This document shows, in pieces, positions 46,149 through 55,406 of a stretch of DNA of 64,000 bases. Origin of the DNA: a bacterium (lineage in GTDB: Bacteria > Planctomycetota > Planctomycetia > Planctomycetales > Planctomycetaceae); assembly GCA_016124895.1 (NCBI GenBank), contig WGMU01000006.1, forward strand, positions 62,001-126,000, read 5' to 3'. A program made the translations under genes and the position numbers. The stretch's first letter is position 1. Every line of letters starts with the position of its first letter. The notes beneath the pieces were generated by a model. That model ran no database searches and was not told where the DNA came from. It worked only from the letters and a program-made list of their open reading frames with translations.

Positions 46149-49100
46149 TCAGTCAACGTATAGAAACTCATTGCTGTTAAGCACGACGCGGCAGAATTCG
46201 GGCAGGCCGTAACTCGCAATGAACGGCGCAATGGCGATTCGTTCGTCTTTCCGTACGGTGCGTCCGTAAGCAAGACGAAAGAGCGCTTCGATCTGCGCAT
46301 CAACGTTGGCGCCGGCTTCGTGTTGAACCCGTTCGGCAAGCCGGTCGGCCATGCGCAGGACGAACGAATTATTGAGCAGCGCGAGTGCCTGCAACGGCGT
46401 GACGGTGACGGCTCGTCTGGGAGCCTTGGCTGACGGATCGGGGCAGTCGAACGCGTCGAGGAACGGGTTACGGCCCGAACGGACCCAGGTGCGATAGACG
46501 CTGCGGCGATTGAACTCAGCGCCGACCTTATCCCGCATCTCGTAAAACTGCGTGTTGCTGGTAAACGTGTCGAAGTCGCGGAAGCCGGGACCGCCGAGCC
46601 GCTCATTCAGCACGCCGGCGATGGCCAGCGTCGTGTCGCGGATCGCTTCTGCTTCGAGCCGTTGCGGGCTCATGCGCCACAGCAGTCGGTTACCCGCGTC
46701 GACCTGTGCCGGTTCATCGCGGTAACGGCTCGCCTGCCGATATGTCGCCGATGTCAGAATCAGCCGGTGCAGCGTCGTGAGCTGATAGCCACTGCGAATG
46801 AACTCGTCCGCCAGCCAGTCAATCAACTCCGGATGCGACGGTCGGCCGCCGTTAAAACCGAAATCGTTCGGCGTATCGACGAGGCCGGTTCCAAAGTGGT
46901 AATGCCAGACGCGGTTGACGATGACGCGGGCAAAAATCGCGTTGTCGGGCGAGGTGATCCAGTCCGCAAGTTTACGGCGGCGGTCGGCGTCCGACGCGTC
47001 AGCCGGCAGTCCGAAATCCGCAGACTCGCCGGTGAGCGCGGCGATGCCACCTGGCGTGACGACATCACCCAGCGCAGCGGGATTACCGCGCAGCCGGACG
47101 TGCTCGACGGTCGCCGGACGCGGAGTTGCCGCATAAACAGACAGCGGTTGCACGGCCGCTCGTGCCGCGCTGAGCTGGTTGACATCGCGGCGTAACGTCG
47201 TCAGTTGCTCGCGTTCAGCCGGCATCAGTGCCGCGACGATCTGGTCGGCGGTCACACCGTGCGCGGAGAATTCAGCCGACGCCGCGACTTCGGCATCGGT
47301 CAGTGCGCGGTCGTAAAGCTGAGCCGCTTCGATTGCGCCGTTCAGCATCCGATTGCCGCCGGCCGCGGTGCCGTGCCGCAGTCCGAAGACAATCTGTGCC
47401 TTGCCGGACTCGAATGTCGCCGGACCGTTCGACCGATACGCCGAGCCATACGGCTTGCCGTCGCGATAACCGACGATCGTTCCATCGGTGCGGTAAACAA
47501 TCGCGACATGCACAACGCGGCTTGCTGCTTCGGTTTCTTCCGGGCCGTTGAAACTCTGCGTCCGGACAAAGCCGTTGCTGCCGGCCATCCAGCGCCGCGG
47601 TTCCCGCTCACCAAAGACAATGGCGTCGAACTGGCCGCCGTCGAGGTTCTGCAGCGAGGCGACTCCGCCGCCGCGCTGATCCAGATCGGCAAGCTGCACC
47701 CAGGCTTCGAGCGTCTTCTCGCGCAGCGGTCGTTGGATCGGCGTCGTTGTGACGAACGCGTTCTGACCGTCGACGATCAGCCGACCGTCCTGCAGCTTCG
47801 CTCCGCCATGAGCCTCGCCGTGCAGCGATCCGACTTCGTCATTGAGATTGCCCTCGAAGTCCCAGCGGGCGATCGGCACTGGCAGCGAGTCAGGAACAGG
47901 TCGGTCCGTCTCCAGTTGCTTGAGTGCCCGTCCCCGACCGACAGCTTCAAGGTCGGCAATCTGCTTCCGCGCGGCGGCGATCTGCTGATCGAGTTGCTCG
48001 CCGCGTTGCCGGTCGCTCGGCGAGATCACATTGCGGCTGCCGTGCCAGACGCCGTTGAGCGCTGCGGCCAGCCGATAATACTCGTCCTGGCGGATCGGGT
48101 CGAACTTGTGCTCGTGACAGCGCGCGCAATTCGTTGTCAGACCGAGGAACGTCTGCCCGACGACGCCGACCAGGTCCTCCAGTTCGTCCTGCCGAACGAC
48201 CGCCTTCATCGCGGCGCTCTGCTGACTCATGCCGACTTCATCCCACGGCGCAGCGACGAGAAAGCCAGTCGCAATCACAGCCTGCGGATCGTCCGGTCGC
48301 AGCACGTCGCCGGCAATCTGCAGCCGGACGAACTCGTCATACGGCATGTCCGCGTTGAACGCGTTGATGACCCAGTCGCGGTACGGCCACGAGTTCTCGC
48401 GCAGCTTGTCCCGCTCGAAGCCCTGACTCTCGCCGAAGCGCACAACGTCGAGCCAGTGCCGTCCCCAGCGGACTCCGAAGTCCGGCGACGCCAGCAACCG
48501 AACGACAAGCTGCTCATACGCGTCCGGCCGATCGTCCGCGACGAACATGTCGACTTCGTCCGGAGTCGGCGGCAGGCCGAGCAGATCGAAATAGAGACGC
48601 CGGATCAGCGTGCGTCGCCCGGCTTGCGGCGACGGCGTCAGATGTTCGGCTGCGAGTCTCGCGAGGATGAACTCGTCGATTGGATTGTTCGCCCAATCGG
48701 CGAGCGCTTCGGGATCGACAGCGCGCGCGTCGAGACTCGGCGGCGGTGAGTCGCTAAGAGGGCGCAGCGACCACCAGTCGTAACCGGCGCGTTTGCCGGT
48801 CGTTGTCTTGAACAGATCGATCGGACCACTCCCCCAGGCGGCGCCGCTCGAAATCCAGTCGCGCAGGATCCGCTTCTCTGCGTCGGACAGAGGATGTTTC
48901 GGCGGCATCTCGTCATCCGCAACGCGCATCCACAGCGGGCTGTCGTTGAGCTTGCCCGGCACGACCGCTGGCCCGCTGTCACCGCCGCCCAGCACACGCT
49001 GCTGCTGCGTCAGATCGAGACTGCCTTTCGGATCGGACCCGCTGTGACACTCCAGACATTTCGACGCGAGCAGCGGTGCGACGTCTCGCTCGAAGCCGAC

Positions 49101-49277
49101 TTTGCCTGGCGGTGCTGGCTTTGCAGAGTTGACGTCAGCAGACGTCGATCCGGAAGCTGGCGGCGCTTCGGCGTGCGCCGGATTCTGCAAAGATCGATTC
49201 GTCGGCGGATCAATCAGCAGAACAACTACCGTGATCAGCAGCGTCAGATAAAACGTTGCGCGGGAGAATCTCGCCAT
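46149..49277 (-). CDS. PSCyt1/DUF1549/DUF1553 protein with internal LamG-type domain
   Basis: The ATG at 49277 gives 1042 residues and a membrane or signal segment (ATFYLTLLITVVVLLIDPPT); the frame upstream to 49367 is only a dispersed palindrome. Order: PSCyt1 with CLECH at 74-78, DUF1549 with RWGRHWLDVVRFGESQGFER, CARCH at 384-388, then an inserted concanavalin/LamG-like segment (~465-650; ARWDFEGNLNDEVGSLHGEA, KTLEAWVQLADLDQRGG, GAIEAAQLYDRALTDAEVAA), then DUF1553 (FARVIVNRVWHYHFGTG). The insertion could bind carbohydrate. It is exported and probably carries haem. Its DUF1501 partner lies beyond thiS-thiG. Confidence 0.93.
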   Translation of the reverse strand: MARFSRATFYLTLLITVVVLLIDPPTNRSLQNPAHAEAPPASGSTSADVNSAKPAPPGKVGFERDVAPLLASKCLECHSGSDPKGSLDLTQQQRVLGGGDSGPAVVPGKLNDSPLWMRVADDEMPPKHPLSDAEKRILRDWISSGAAWGSGPIDLFKTTTGKRAGYDWWSLRPLSDSPPPSLDARAVDPEALADWANNPIDEFILARLAAEHLTPSPQAGRRTLIRRLYFDLLGLPPTPDEVDMFVADDRPDAYEQLVVRLLASPDFGVRWGRHWLDVVRFGESQGFERDKLRENSWPYRDWVINAFNADMPYDEFVRLQIAGDVLRPDDPQAVIATGFLVAAPWDEVGMSQQSAAMKAVVRQDELEDLVGVVGQTFLGLTTNCARCHEHKFDPIRQDEYYRLAAALNGVWHGSRNVISPSDRQRGEQLDQQIAAARKQIADLEAVGRGRALKQLETDRPVPDSLPVPIARWDFEGNLNDEVGSLHGEAHGGAKLQDGRLIVDGQNAFVTTTPIQRPLREKTLEAWVQLADLDQRGGGVASLQNLDGGQFDAIVFGEREPRRWMAGSNGFVRTQSFNGPEETEAASRVVHVAIVYRTDGTIVGYRDGKPYGSAYRSNGPATFESGKAQIVFGLRHGTAAGGNRMLNGAIEAAQLYDRALTDAEVAASAEFSAHGVTADQIVAALMPAEREQLTTLRRDVNQLSAARAAVQPLSVYAATPRPATVEHVRLRGNPAALGDVVTPGGIAALTGESADFGLPADASDADRRRKLADWITSPDNAIFARVIVNRVWHYHFGTGLVDTPNDFGFNGGRPSHPELIDWLADEFIRSGYQLTTLHRLILTSATYRQASRYRDEPAQVDAGNRLLWRMSPQRLEAEAIRDTTLAIAGVLNERLGGPGFRDFDTFTSNTQFYEMRDKVGAEFNRRSVYRTWVRSGRNPFLDAFDCPDPSAKAPRRAVTVTPLQALALLNNSFVLRMADRLAERVQHEAGANVDAQIEALFRLAYGRTVRKDERIAIAPFIASYGLPEFCRVVLNSNEFLYVD

Positions 49278-49309
49278 GGCTCGCGCTTTCCGCAGGAAAT
49301 CCGTTCTTA

Positions 49310-49439
49310 ATTGGACAGCGTCACTTTCGGTTGCCGTACAAGCACGAAGCGCAAGCGAGTGAGTCATTTACGTCAAACACACTCGCTTGCGCTTCGTGCT
49401 TGTATCCTCGCACATTTCGCCAAAGTGGCGCTGTCCAAT
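49310..49439. repeat. Nested composite palindrome between divergent genes
   Basis: The outer arms (49310-49327 ATTGGACAGCGTCACTTT; 49422-49439) pair over 18 bp with one mismatch. An unrelated inner pair (49337-49361 and 49380-49404, starting TACAAGCACGAAGCGCAAGC) is a perfect 25-bp inverted repeat with an 18-nt loop. One palindrome may have landed in another. The element lies between the divergent PSCyt1 and nuclease-like genes, close to both starts. Confidence 0.85.
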
Positions 49440-49454
49440 GAAACCGCAGGTCGA

Positions 49455-50621
49455 ATGTCTCTGAGCATGTTGAACAGACTGCTGTCTGAAATCGAGCGAG
49501 GCTGCGTTCGGCTGGTGCTGAGCGACGAGCCGGCTCGCGTTCTTGATGAGCCGGACGGCTCTTCGTCGCAGCAGATCGCCGACGAAGGCCCGTCGCCGCA
49601 GTTCGTTGGCTGCGTCTGGGAATCGCTGCCGGTGCTCGCCGAACTGATTCCCGACGTGCTCGATGCGCTGGCAGAAACCGCGCTGGCCTGCTGGCCGAAC
49701 TGGTACACCGACGCACCGCAGAGTCGCTTCTCATATCGCGCGGAGCAAACCCCGGAACTGTCAGAGTTACTCGCAGTCAGCGCGTTGCGGCAGGCACGCG
49801 TGCCGGTTCTGGAACCGTGGCTCCGCGCGGCGATCGACTGCTGCCGAGCCGGGCGGGTTCCGCGGCCGGCCGGGTTTGCTGACGCGATTCAGGCAGCGCA
49901 GCTCGCGCTGGCGATCGATCCGGCGCGGCTGATCCTGCTGCTTGCGGTGACAAGGGCCGACCAGTCGCCCGACCGGCTCGATGGCCTGGCGCGCGCCGCC
50001 GAATGGTTCGCTCGCGCGACGGGAGCACCGGTGGCCGTCGTCGTTCCGAACGCGCTGGCCGATAACGCGGCGCTCGACAGCATCAGCTTTGACGCGCTGC
50101 GTACCGACGGCGCCGCCGCATGGAATCCTCGACGAGCGATTGACACTGCGAACGTCGACGGACCTTCTTCTTCAGGGACTACGCCGCCGCAACCGTCGCC
50201 GCCACCCGAGCGTTCACGGCTGTTGGTCTGGCCGCTGCAGGGCGTGCCACATCCGCGCAGCGAAGGTGAGCAACGGCTCGCGGAACGATTGCGGCAGGAC
50301 GACGAACTGGCGGCGCTGTTCGAGTTCAATCAGTCGGTGACAACAAACCGCGACTCGCAGCACACCGTCGACCTGCTGTGGCGTGCCGGCCGCATCGTCG
50401 TCGAGATCGACGGCTACCGCTGGCACTCCAGCCGCGAGATGTTCGCCCGCGACCGGCAGCGCGATTACGAGCTGACGATCAGCGGCTTTCTGGTGTTGCG
50501 ATTGACGCACGAAGAAGTGGTGCGCGACGTCGGACTGGCCGTCGAGAAGATCCGCGACCTGGTCCGGTTCCGCGGCACTCGACAGTGGCCAGTCGACCGC
50601 TCCAACGAAAAGTGCCAATGA
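49455..50621 (+). CDS. PD-(D/E)XK nuclease-like protein (DUF559-type C-terminus)
   Basis: The 388-residue protein starts at the ATG 49455, since the upstream frame from 49311 lies in the nested palindrome. The N-terminal ~250 residues are uncharacterised, Ala/Leu-rich and probably helical, ending in a proline-rich linker (SSSGTTPPQPSPPPERSR). From ~residue 268 a DUF559/Vsr-like endonuclease domain follows: SEGEQRLAERL, Asp-306 in TVDLLW, Glu-317/Asp-319 in VVEIDGYRWH and LTISGFLVLRLTHEEVVRD, as in PD-(D/E)XK enzymes. Cytosolic DNA cleavage is inferred from the motif. It lies upstream of a winged-helix gene and a HerA-like ATPase on the same strand, though a 540-bp palindrome-rich gap intervenes. 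Confidence 0.8.
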   Translation: MSLSMLNRLLSEIERGCVRLVLSDEPARVLDEPDGSSSQQIADEGPSPQFVGCVWESLPVLAELIPDVLDALAETALACWPNWYTDAPQSRFSYRAEQTPELSELLAVSALRQARVPVLEPWLRAAIDCCRAGRVPRPAGFADAIQAAQLALAIDPARLILLLAVTRADQSPDRLDGLARAAEWFARATGAPVAVVVPNALADNAALDSISFDALRTDGAAAWNPRRAIDTANVDGPSSSGTTPPQPSPPPERSRLLVWPLQGVPHPRSEGEQRLAERLRQDDELAALFEFNQSVTTNRDSQHTVDLLWRAGRIVVEIDGYRWHSSREMFARDRQRDYELTISGFLVLRLTHEEVVRDVGLAVEKIRDLVRFRGTRQWPVDRSNEKCQ

Positions 50622-50636
50622 GTTTAATCCTGGACC

Positions 50637-50652
50637 ACGGACTGTCAGTCCG
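50637..50652. repeat. Short palindrome after the nuclease-like gene
   Basis: CGGACTGTCAGTCCG is a tight hairpin 15 bp past the stop codon of the nuclease-like gene. It could end its transcript, but no U-tract follows. Confidence 0.4.
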
Positions 50653-50708
50653 TCGGCTCCGGAAGTGATTCACAGTATCCGTTACGGCGAAGCCGTTAAA
50701 TCCATCAG

Positions 50709-50931
50709 CCAGGGGTCAGCGGAGCGGCGCAGCCGCGAAGCGCCGCCCCTGGAAAGTGAAGCCACAATTCGAATTCCCGCTCACGTCAGCCGAAGTGCCC
50801 CTCCCGACGCTGGAGGCAATTTACCAAAGGCCGAACGGTCCGGGCGGCGGGAGGGGCACCTCGGCTGACCACACGGGAACGTCCAGCGCGAACCCCGAAC
50901 CAGGTGTGCGCCGCTGCGCGGCGACACCTGG
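50709..50931. repeat. Three unrelated palindromes in a row
   Basis: In the 541-bp gap between the nuclease-like and winged-helix genes lie three palindromes. They are CCAGGGG...CCCCTGG (50709-50752, inner GCGGCGC/GCGCCGC), a 21-bp inverted repeat with one mismatch at 50785-50805/50849-50869 (GTCAGCCGAAGTGCCCCTCC), and CCAGGTGTGCGCCGC with GCGGCGACACCTGG (50900-50931). No gene is supported in the gap. Transcription from the nuclease-like gene is unlikely to cross so many hairpins unhindered. Confidence 0.75.
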
Positions 50932-51162
50932 CTGTTGAATAAAACGGCTTCGCCGTACGGTGGAGGCGAAGAACCGGAAGTCCGTTCCGCGGCGTTGACG
51001 GTGACGAGGTTTGTATCGCTCGTCCGAACTCTGACGTCAGACGCGGGCGTTCGGTCTGTGTTCTACCATGTCTGCCTGGACAGGTTCAGGATCGCGTCAC
51101 AGACTCCGGGAAGCATCGATTGTTTCTGACCGGTCCCGGTCCGCCCCTTCGAGGAGCACGCG

Positions 51163-51834
51163 ATGGAGTTCTCTCCCGACCCGCTGCAGACACTGTTGCT
51201 GTGGCGACTGCTGGCCGACGACGGCGGCGCGTTTCAACAGGGTCTGAAACCCGATCTACCGAAGCCAAGACGCGACCCGCTGGTCAAAGCGGGGCTGCTG
51301 GAAGTCGTCAAGCGACGAAAGGCGGACGGCGGAAGACCGGTCAACTATCTGCAGCTAACCGATGCCGGCTGGGAGTGGGCCGCCGCGCATCTTGATGCGG
51401 AAGTTTCGCCGCGTTCGACGGCCGCTGGCCCGATTCTTCGCTCGCTACTCACAAAGCTGAAAACGCATCTCTCGCACCAGAATTTGTCGCTGGCCGATTT
51501 CGTTCGACCACCGGGCGAGGAAAAAGGCGCGGGCCGAGAGTCGCGGATCGAGGACGTCGCAACGGGAGCGGTGTCGGCGACCGATCGCGTGCGCCGCGTT
51601 TGTGAACGGCTCGCGCAAAGTCACCGGGGCGTGCGGATTTATCTCGCCGATGTCCGACGGGAACTCGGTGACCTCAGCTGCGACGCCGTTGACTCCGCGC
51701 TGCGCGAGCTGGAACGCGACCGGACGCTCGTGCTTTATCCGCTGGATAACCCGCAGGAGATCAGACCGCAGGACGCCGACGCCGCACTCAACAACAGCGC
51801 CGGACGGCCACGGCACATCGCCTATCTTCCGTGA
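51163..51834 (+). CDS. Winged-helix-like protein preceding the double ATPase
   Basis: The 223-residue protein is not a recognised family. The N-terminal ~75 residues (LQTLLLWRLLADDGGAFQQG, DPLVKAGLLEVVKRRKADGG, VNYLQLTDAGWEWAAAHLDA) read as a winged helix with a basic wing. A second helical segment (TDRVRRVCERLAQSHRGVRI, LADVRRELGDLSCDAVDSAL) may be another helix-turn-helix. It could bind DNA or act as an adaptor for the ATPase. The gene ends 27 nt before the double ATPase and is surely co-transcribed with it. The ATG at 51163 follows GAGGAGCACGCG. Confidence 0.82.
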   Translation: MEFSPDPLQTLLLWRLLADDGGAFQQGLKPDLPKPRRDPLVKAGLLEVVKRRKADGGRPVNYLQLTDAGWEWAAAHLDAEVSPRSTAAGPILRSLLTKLKTHLSHQNLSLADFVRPPGEEKGAGRESRIEDVATGAVSATDRVRRVCERLAQSHRGVRIYLADVRRELGDLSCDAVDSALRELERDRTLVLYPLDNPQEIRPQDADAALNNSAGRPRHIAYLP

Positions 51835-51861
51835 CCTTGTCCGCATTGAGAGAGAATCGAG

Positions 51862-54800
51862 ATGACGACTCTATTTGCAAAGCCGGCGACCACGCTCGAC
51901 CGCTCACGCCGCGACGGAGACTTCGCCATGAATGAACTGGACGTCCTGCGTGCCGTCAGCTTTGACTGGACGATGCACCTCACCAGTGTGTGGAGCGACC
52001 CGCCGTTTGACGTTCCGGATCTCCACGCTGAGCTGCGCAGCGAACTCGAATGGAAACTCGATCAACTCGCCCGGTCGAACGCGCCGGAATCACCGCTTGG
52101 CTGGGTGATCATGGGCAGCGGCGGGACGGGCAAGACGCACCTGCTGTCGATCCTGCGGCGCGAAGCCCGGCAGCGCGGCGTCGCGTTCGTTCTGGTCGAC
52201 ATGACCGACGTCCACGATTTCTGGGAAACGGTTCTGCAGGGCTACACAACGTCGCTGCAGCAGCGGATCGACGGCGTCCAGTTTCAGTACGAACTGCTGC
52301 TCGAACGCTTCTTTGATTCTTTGCACGTGAAGGATTCGCCGGCTCAGGTGCGGATGCTGGCCACTACGAACGCGGATCAACTGCGCCAGGCCGCCGGCCG
52401 GCTCCTCACCGTGCTGCGCGGTCGGGCTCCGGCGGAAACACTGCAGTATCAGGACGTCGTCCGCGTGCTGCTCGCGCTGAACTCGCAGGACTTTGACCTG
52501 TCGAGCGTCGCGCTGACCTGGCTGCAGGGCTTCGAGATCGATGACGCCGATCGCCGGCTGCTGGGGCTCAACCGGCCGCAGGAAAAACCGATGGAGATCG
52601 TGCGGGCGCTGTCCTGGCTGATGAGTCTCTGCGGGCCGACGGTGCTGGCACTCGATCAGCTCGACCCGATCGTCACGCAGCTCAACGTCGCGTCGCGCGA
52701 TCTGGAGTCCGAACCCGACGCCGAAGAACTCCGCGTCGCTCGAACGATTATTGAAAGGCTGGCGGGTGGACTGAGTGCTCTCCGCGACGTGACGCGGCGC
52801 ACGCTGTCGGTCGTGTCGTGTGTTGAGGCAACGTATGCAGTGCTCACCGAACTGACGCTGCACACGAACAAGGATCGCTTCGAGCCGCCGCGAATCCTGG
52901 GCGCCGTCTCGCGGGGCCGGGTCGCGCGCGACGTCGTGCTTTCGCGACTGGAACCGGTGTTCGAACTGACGGGTTTCGAGCCGCCAGTGCCTACGTGGCC
53001 GTTCGCTGTCGAAGCGTTCGATTCGATCAACTCGGACCTGTCGCCGCGCCAGTTGTTGAAACTCTGCTATGACCATCAGCTCGATTGCCTGCGCCGCGGC
53101 GCGGTCTCGCTGCTGTCTTCGTTCCATGCGGATGCGCAGCCCGAGGCACCTCAACCGGAAGCGGAGTCGCATCGGCTGGACGAAGTGTTCGAGAAGCTGC
53201 GCGCCGATGCGCCGCTCGATCAGTTGCTCGAAGAGAAGCGCGACGACGAACTGCTCGGCCCGCTGCTCGAAGCGGCCTGCCGCTGTGTCCTGCGCGAAAC
53301 GCGGCTGCCGGCGGGAGTCGACGGCGCGGTCGATGTCGACTTTGGACCGGCGGGAAAGAAGACGCTGCACGCGCGCCTGCGGCTGATTCATCACAGCGAA
53401 AACAGCCGCGAAGATCACTTCTGCGTTCGCGCGCTGCAGCGGACTCACGCGACGGCGTTCCAGTCGCGGCTGAAAAACGCGATGACGACGTCCGGAATTG
53501 ACCGGCGGCTCAGTTTCCGTCGCCTGGTTCTGGTGCGCACGACGCCGCTGCCTGGCGGTGCAAAGACAACGGCGATGTTTGAGAAGTTTGCGGCAGCGGG
53601 TGGCATCCTCGTCGATCTTTCGATCGAGGATCTGAGAACGCTGTTCGCGCTCGTTCGCCTGGAACAGAAGAACGATGCCGAGTTTTCCGAGTGGCTGCGT
53701 CTGCGACGTCCTGCGACGCAACTCGACCTGATGCGAACCGTCGTGCCGCCACTGTGTGAGCCGACACCCGAGGTCGCGGAGCGGCGCGAGCCGTCAGGTG
53801 CTCCATCGACGGACGAACCTCAACCAGGCAGCCTGCGTCAGTCCGCAGCATCAAACCGGAAACTTCAAACGCCTGTCGAGTCGGACATTCCGCTGTCAGC
53901 GCCTGCAGTTCCCGATACCGCATCGCCTGAAACTCCTGCAACTTCCGAGACGCTCAACCGTAACGTGCTGCCGTTCGGCCGCCGCGTTGTCGGGACTCAA
54001 ACCGGCGAGCCGCTGACGCTCAATGCGGGGCTGCTCGAAAAGCACGCCGTCGTATTTGCCGGAGCCGGTTCAGGAAAGACCGTGCTGCTGAAGCGGCTGA
54101 TCGAAGAAGCAGCGTTGCGTGGCATTCCTTCGATCGTGATTGACGGAGCAAACGATCTCGCCTGCCTGGGAGAACGCTGGCCGGAACCTCCGGCTGGCTG
54201 GCTCGACGGCGATGCGGCTCTGGCCGAGCAGTACTTCTCCACCGTCGAAAACGTCATCTGGACGCCGGGTTCGGAAAGCGGCAATCCGCTGAACCTCGAA
54301 CCGCTGCCGGACCTCGCGGCCGTCGCTGATCAACCGGAGGAACTCGAAGCCGCCGTCGATATGGCCGTCGCGACGCTGAGTGAACTCGTTGCAGAAGGCC
54401 GTTCCAAGAGCGCGCAGAACAAACGCGGCATCCTGACGTCTGCGCTGAAGTTCTTCGCGAAGCAGGGAGGCGGGACGCTGAGGCAGTTTGCAGAGTTGCT
54501 CGCCGATCTGCCGGCCGAGGCCGGACTGGGCATCAGCAAAGAGGACAGACTGGCGGCCGAGATCTCCGACAGTCTGAAAGTCGCGATGGAGACGTCTGCG
54601 ATGCTGCGCGGCAGCGGCACGGGGCTCGATCCGGCGATTCTGTTCGGCGACCTGCCGGGCGCTGAGCGCACCCGGATTTCGGTCATCAGTCTGGCATGGT
54701 TGGCGAGTGTCGAGAGTCGGCGACACTTTCTGAATCAACTGGCGATGACTCTGTTTGCCTGGATCAAACAGCACCCGAGCCCGCCCGGCCGGCGGCTGCG

Positions 54801-55221
54801 CGGTCTGCTGATCATCGACGAGGCGAAGGACTCCGTCCCCGCGACCGGGTCGAGTGCCTGCACGGAAAGCATGGAACGGCTGGTCGCTCAGGCGCGGAAG
54901 TACCACCTGGGCGTGGTCTTCGCGACGCAGAATCCAAAGGACATCCGGCACACGATCGTCAGCAACTGCGCGACGCACTGTTACGGCAAAGTGAACTCGC
55001 CCGCGGCCCGCGACACGCTGACTGAGATGCTGCAGTCCAAAGGCGGTTCCGGCCGCGACATCTCGAACCTGCCCCGCGGCCAGTTCTACCTCCACAACGC
55101 CGACGCCACGCCCACTCCGGTCAAGGTCCAGATGCCCCTGTGCCTGAGCCACCACCGCAGCGACCCACTGACGAGCGAAGAAGTCCGCCAGCGCGCCGCC
55201 GAGTGCGCAGGACGCGGATGA
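51862..55221 (+). CDS. Double ATPase: unknown AAA module fused to a HerA/DUF87-like ATPase
   Basis: The 1119-residue cytosolic protein has two P-loops. Module 1 (residues ~25-630) has Walker A GSGGTGKT (85-92), an atypical Walker B VLALDQLD (261-268) and a long C-terminal part with conserved CRC near 473-475. An E/P/S/T-rich linker (630-700) follows. Module 2 (~705-1110) is HerA/FtsK-like: Walker A AGAGSGKT (733-740), Walker B LLIIDEAKD (Asp-986, Glu-987), VVFATQNPKDI (1018-1028) and the tail RGQFYLHNADATPTPVK. HerA-like motors pump or translocate DNA and often pair with nucleases. The gene follows the winged-helix gene by 27 nt; no relaxase or T4SS gene is near. Confidence 0.88.
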   Translation: MTTLFAKPATTLDRSRRDGDFAMNELDVLRAVSFDWTMHLTSVWSDPPFDVPDLHAELRSELEWKLDQLARSNAPESPLGWVIMGSGGTGKTHLLSILRREARQRGVAFVLVDMTDVHDFWETVLQGYTTSLQQRIDGVQFQYELLLERFFDSLHVKDSPAQVRMLATTNADQLRQAAGRLLTVLRGRAPAETLQYQDVVRVLLALNSQDFDLSSVALTWLQGFEIDDADRRLLGLNRPQEKPMEIVRALSWLMSLCGPTVLALDQLDPIVTQLNVASRDLESEPDAEELRVARTIIERLAGGLSALRDVTRRTLSVVSCVEATYAVLTELTLHTNKDRFEPPRILGAVSRGRVARDVVLSRLEPVFELTGFEPPVPTWPFAVEAFDSINSDLSPRQLLKLCYDHQLDCLRRGAVSLLSSFHADAQPEAPQPEAESHRLDEVFEKLRADAPLDQLLEEKRDDELLGPLLEAACRCVLRETRLPAGVDGAVDVDFGPAGKKTLHARLRLIHHSENSREDHFCVRALQRTHATAFQSRLKNAMTTSGIDRRLSFRRLVLVRTTPLPGGAKTTAMFEKFAAAGGILVDLSIEDLRTLFALVRLEQKNDAEFSEWLRLRRPATQLDLMRTVVPPLCEPTPEVAERREPSGAPSTDEPQPGSLRQSAASNRKLQTPVESDIPLSAPAVPDTASPETPATSETLNRNVLPFGRRVVGTQTGEPLTLNAGLLEKHAVVFAGAGSGKTVLLKRLIEEAALRGIPSIVIDGANDLACLGERWPEPPAGWLDGDAALAEQYFSTVENVIWTPGSESGNPLNLEPLPDLAAVADQPEELEAAVDMAVATLSELVAEGRSKSAQNKRGILTSALKFFAKQGGGTLRQFAELLADLPAEAGLGISKEDRLAAEISDSLKVAMETSAMLRGSGTGLDPAILFGDLPGAERTRISVISLAWLASVESRRHFLNQLAMTLFAWIKQHPSPPGRRLRGLLIIDEAKDSVPATGSSACTESMERLVAQARKYHLGVVFATQNPKDIRHTIVSNCATHCYGKVNSPAARDTLTEMLQSKGGSGRDISNLPRGQFYLHNADATPTPVKVQMPLCLSHHRSDPLTSEEVRQRAAECAGRG

Positions 55222-55406
55222 TGCCCTCATACGGCGTTGCGAGCTTCGTCATACGAGACGTTTTTTGACAGGCGGTTCTTCCACGACCTCTCCGAAGCTG
55301 TGCAGTTCCAGTGCTCACAGGCTGCTGGAGTGGACGGCTGGCGCACCGGGGGTCAAAGTGGTTTGATTGATTTCCGCTCCCGTGCTGACGTTTTTCAGGC
55401 TGGTCA

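Noticed and set aside
47205-48749. Long open frame (514 codons) on the plus strand
   Set aside because: It is antisense to the PSCyt1/LamG gene, which has two haem motifs and the family domains. It has no homology-like features of its own.
49278-49454. Upstream extensions of the PSCyt1 and nuclease-like genes
   Set aside because: Both extensions read through the nested palindrome, giving near-identical peptide text from opposite strands (THSLALRAC in one and SLALRACI in the other), so they are by-products of the repeat.
52090-53721. Long open frame (543 codons) on the minus strand
   Set aside because: It is antisense to the double ATPase gene. The plus strand carries Walker motifs and a paralogue with the same frame; the minus frame gives Arg/Gln-rich text with no domain.
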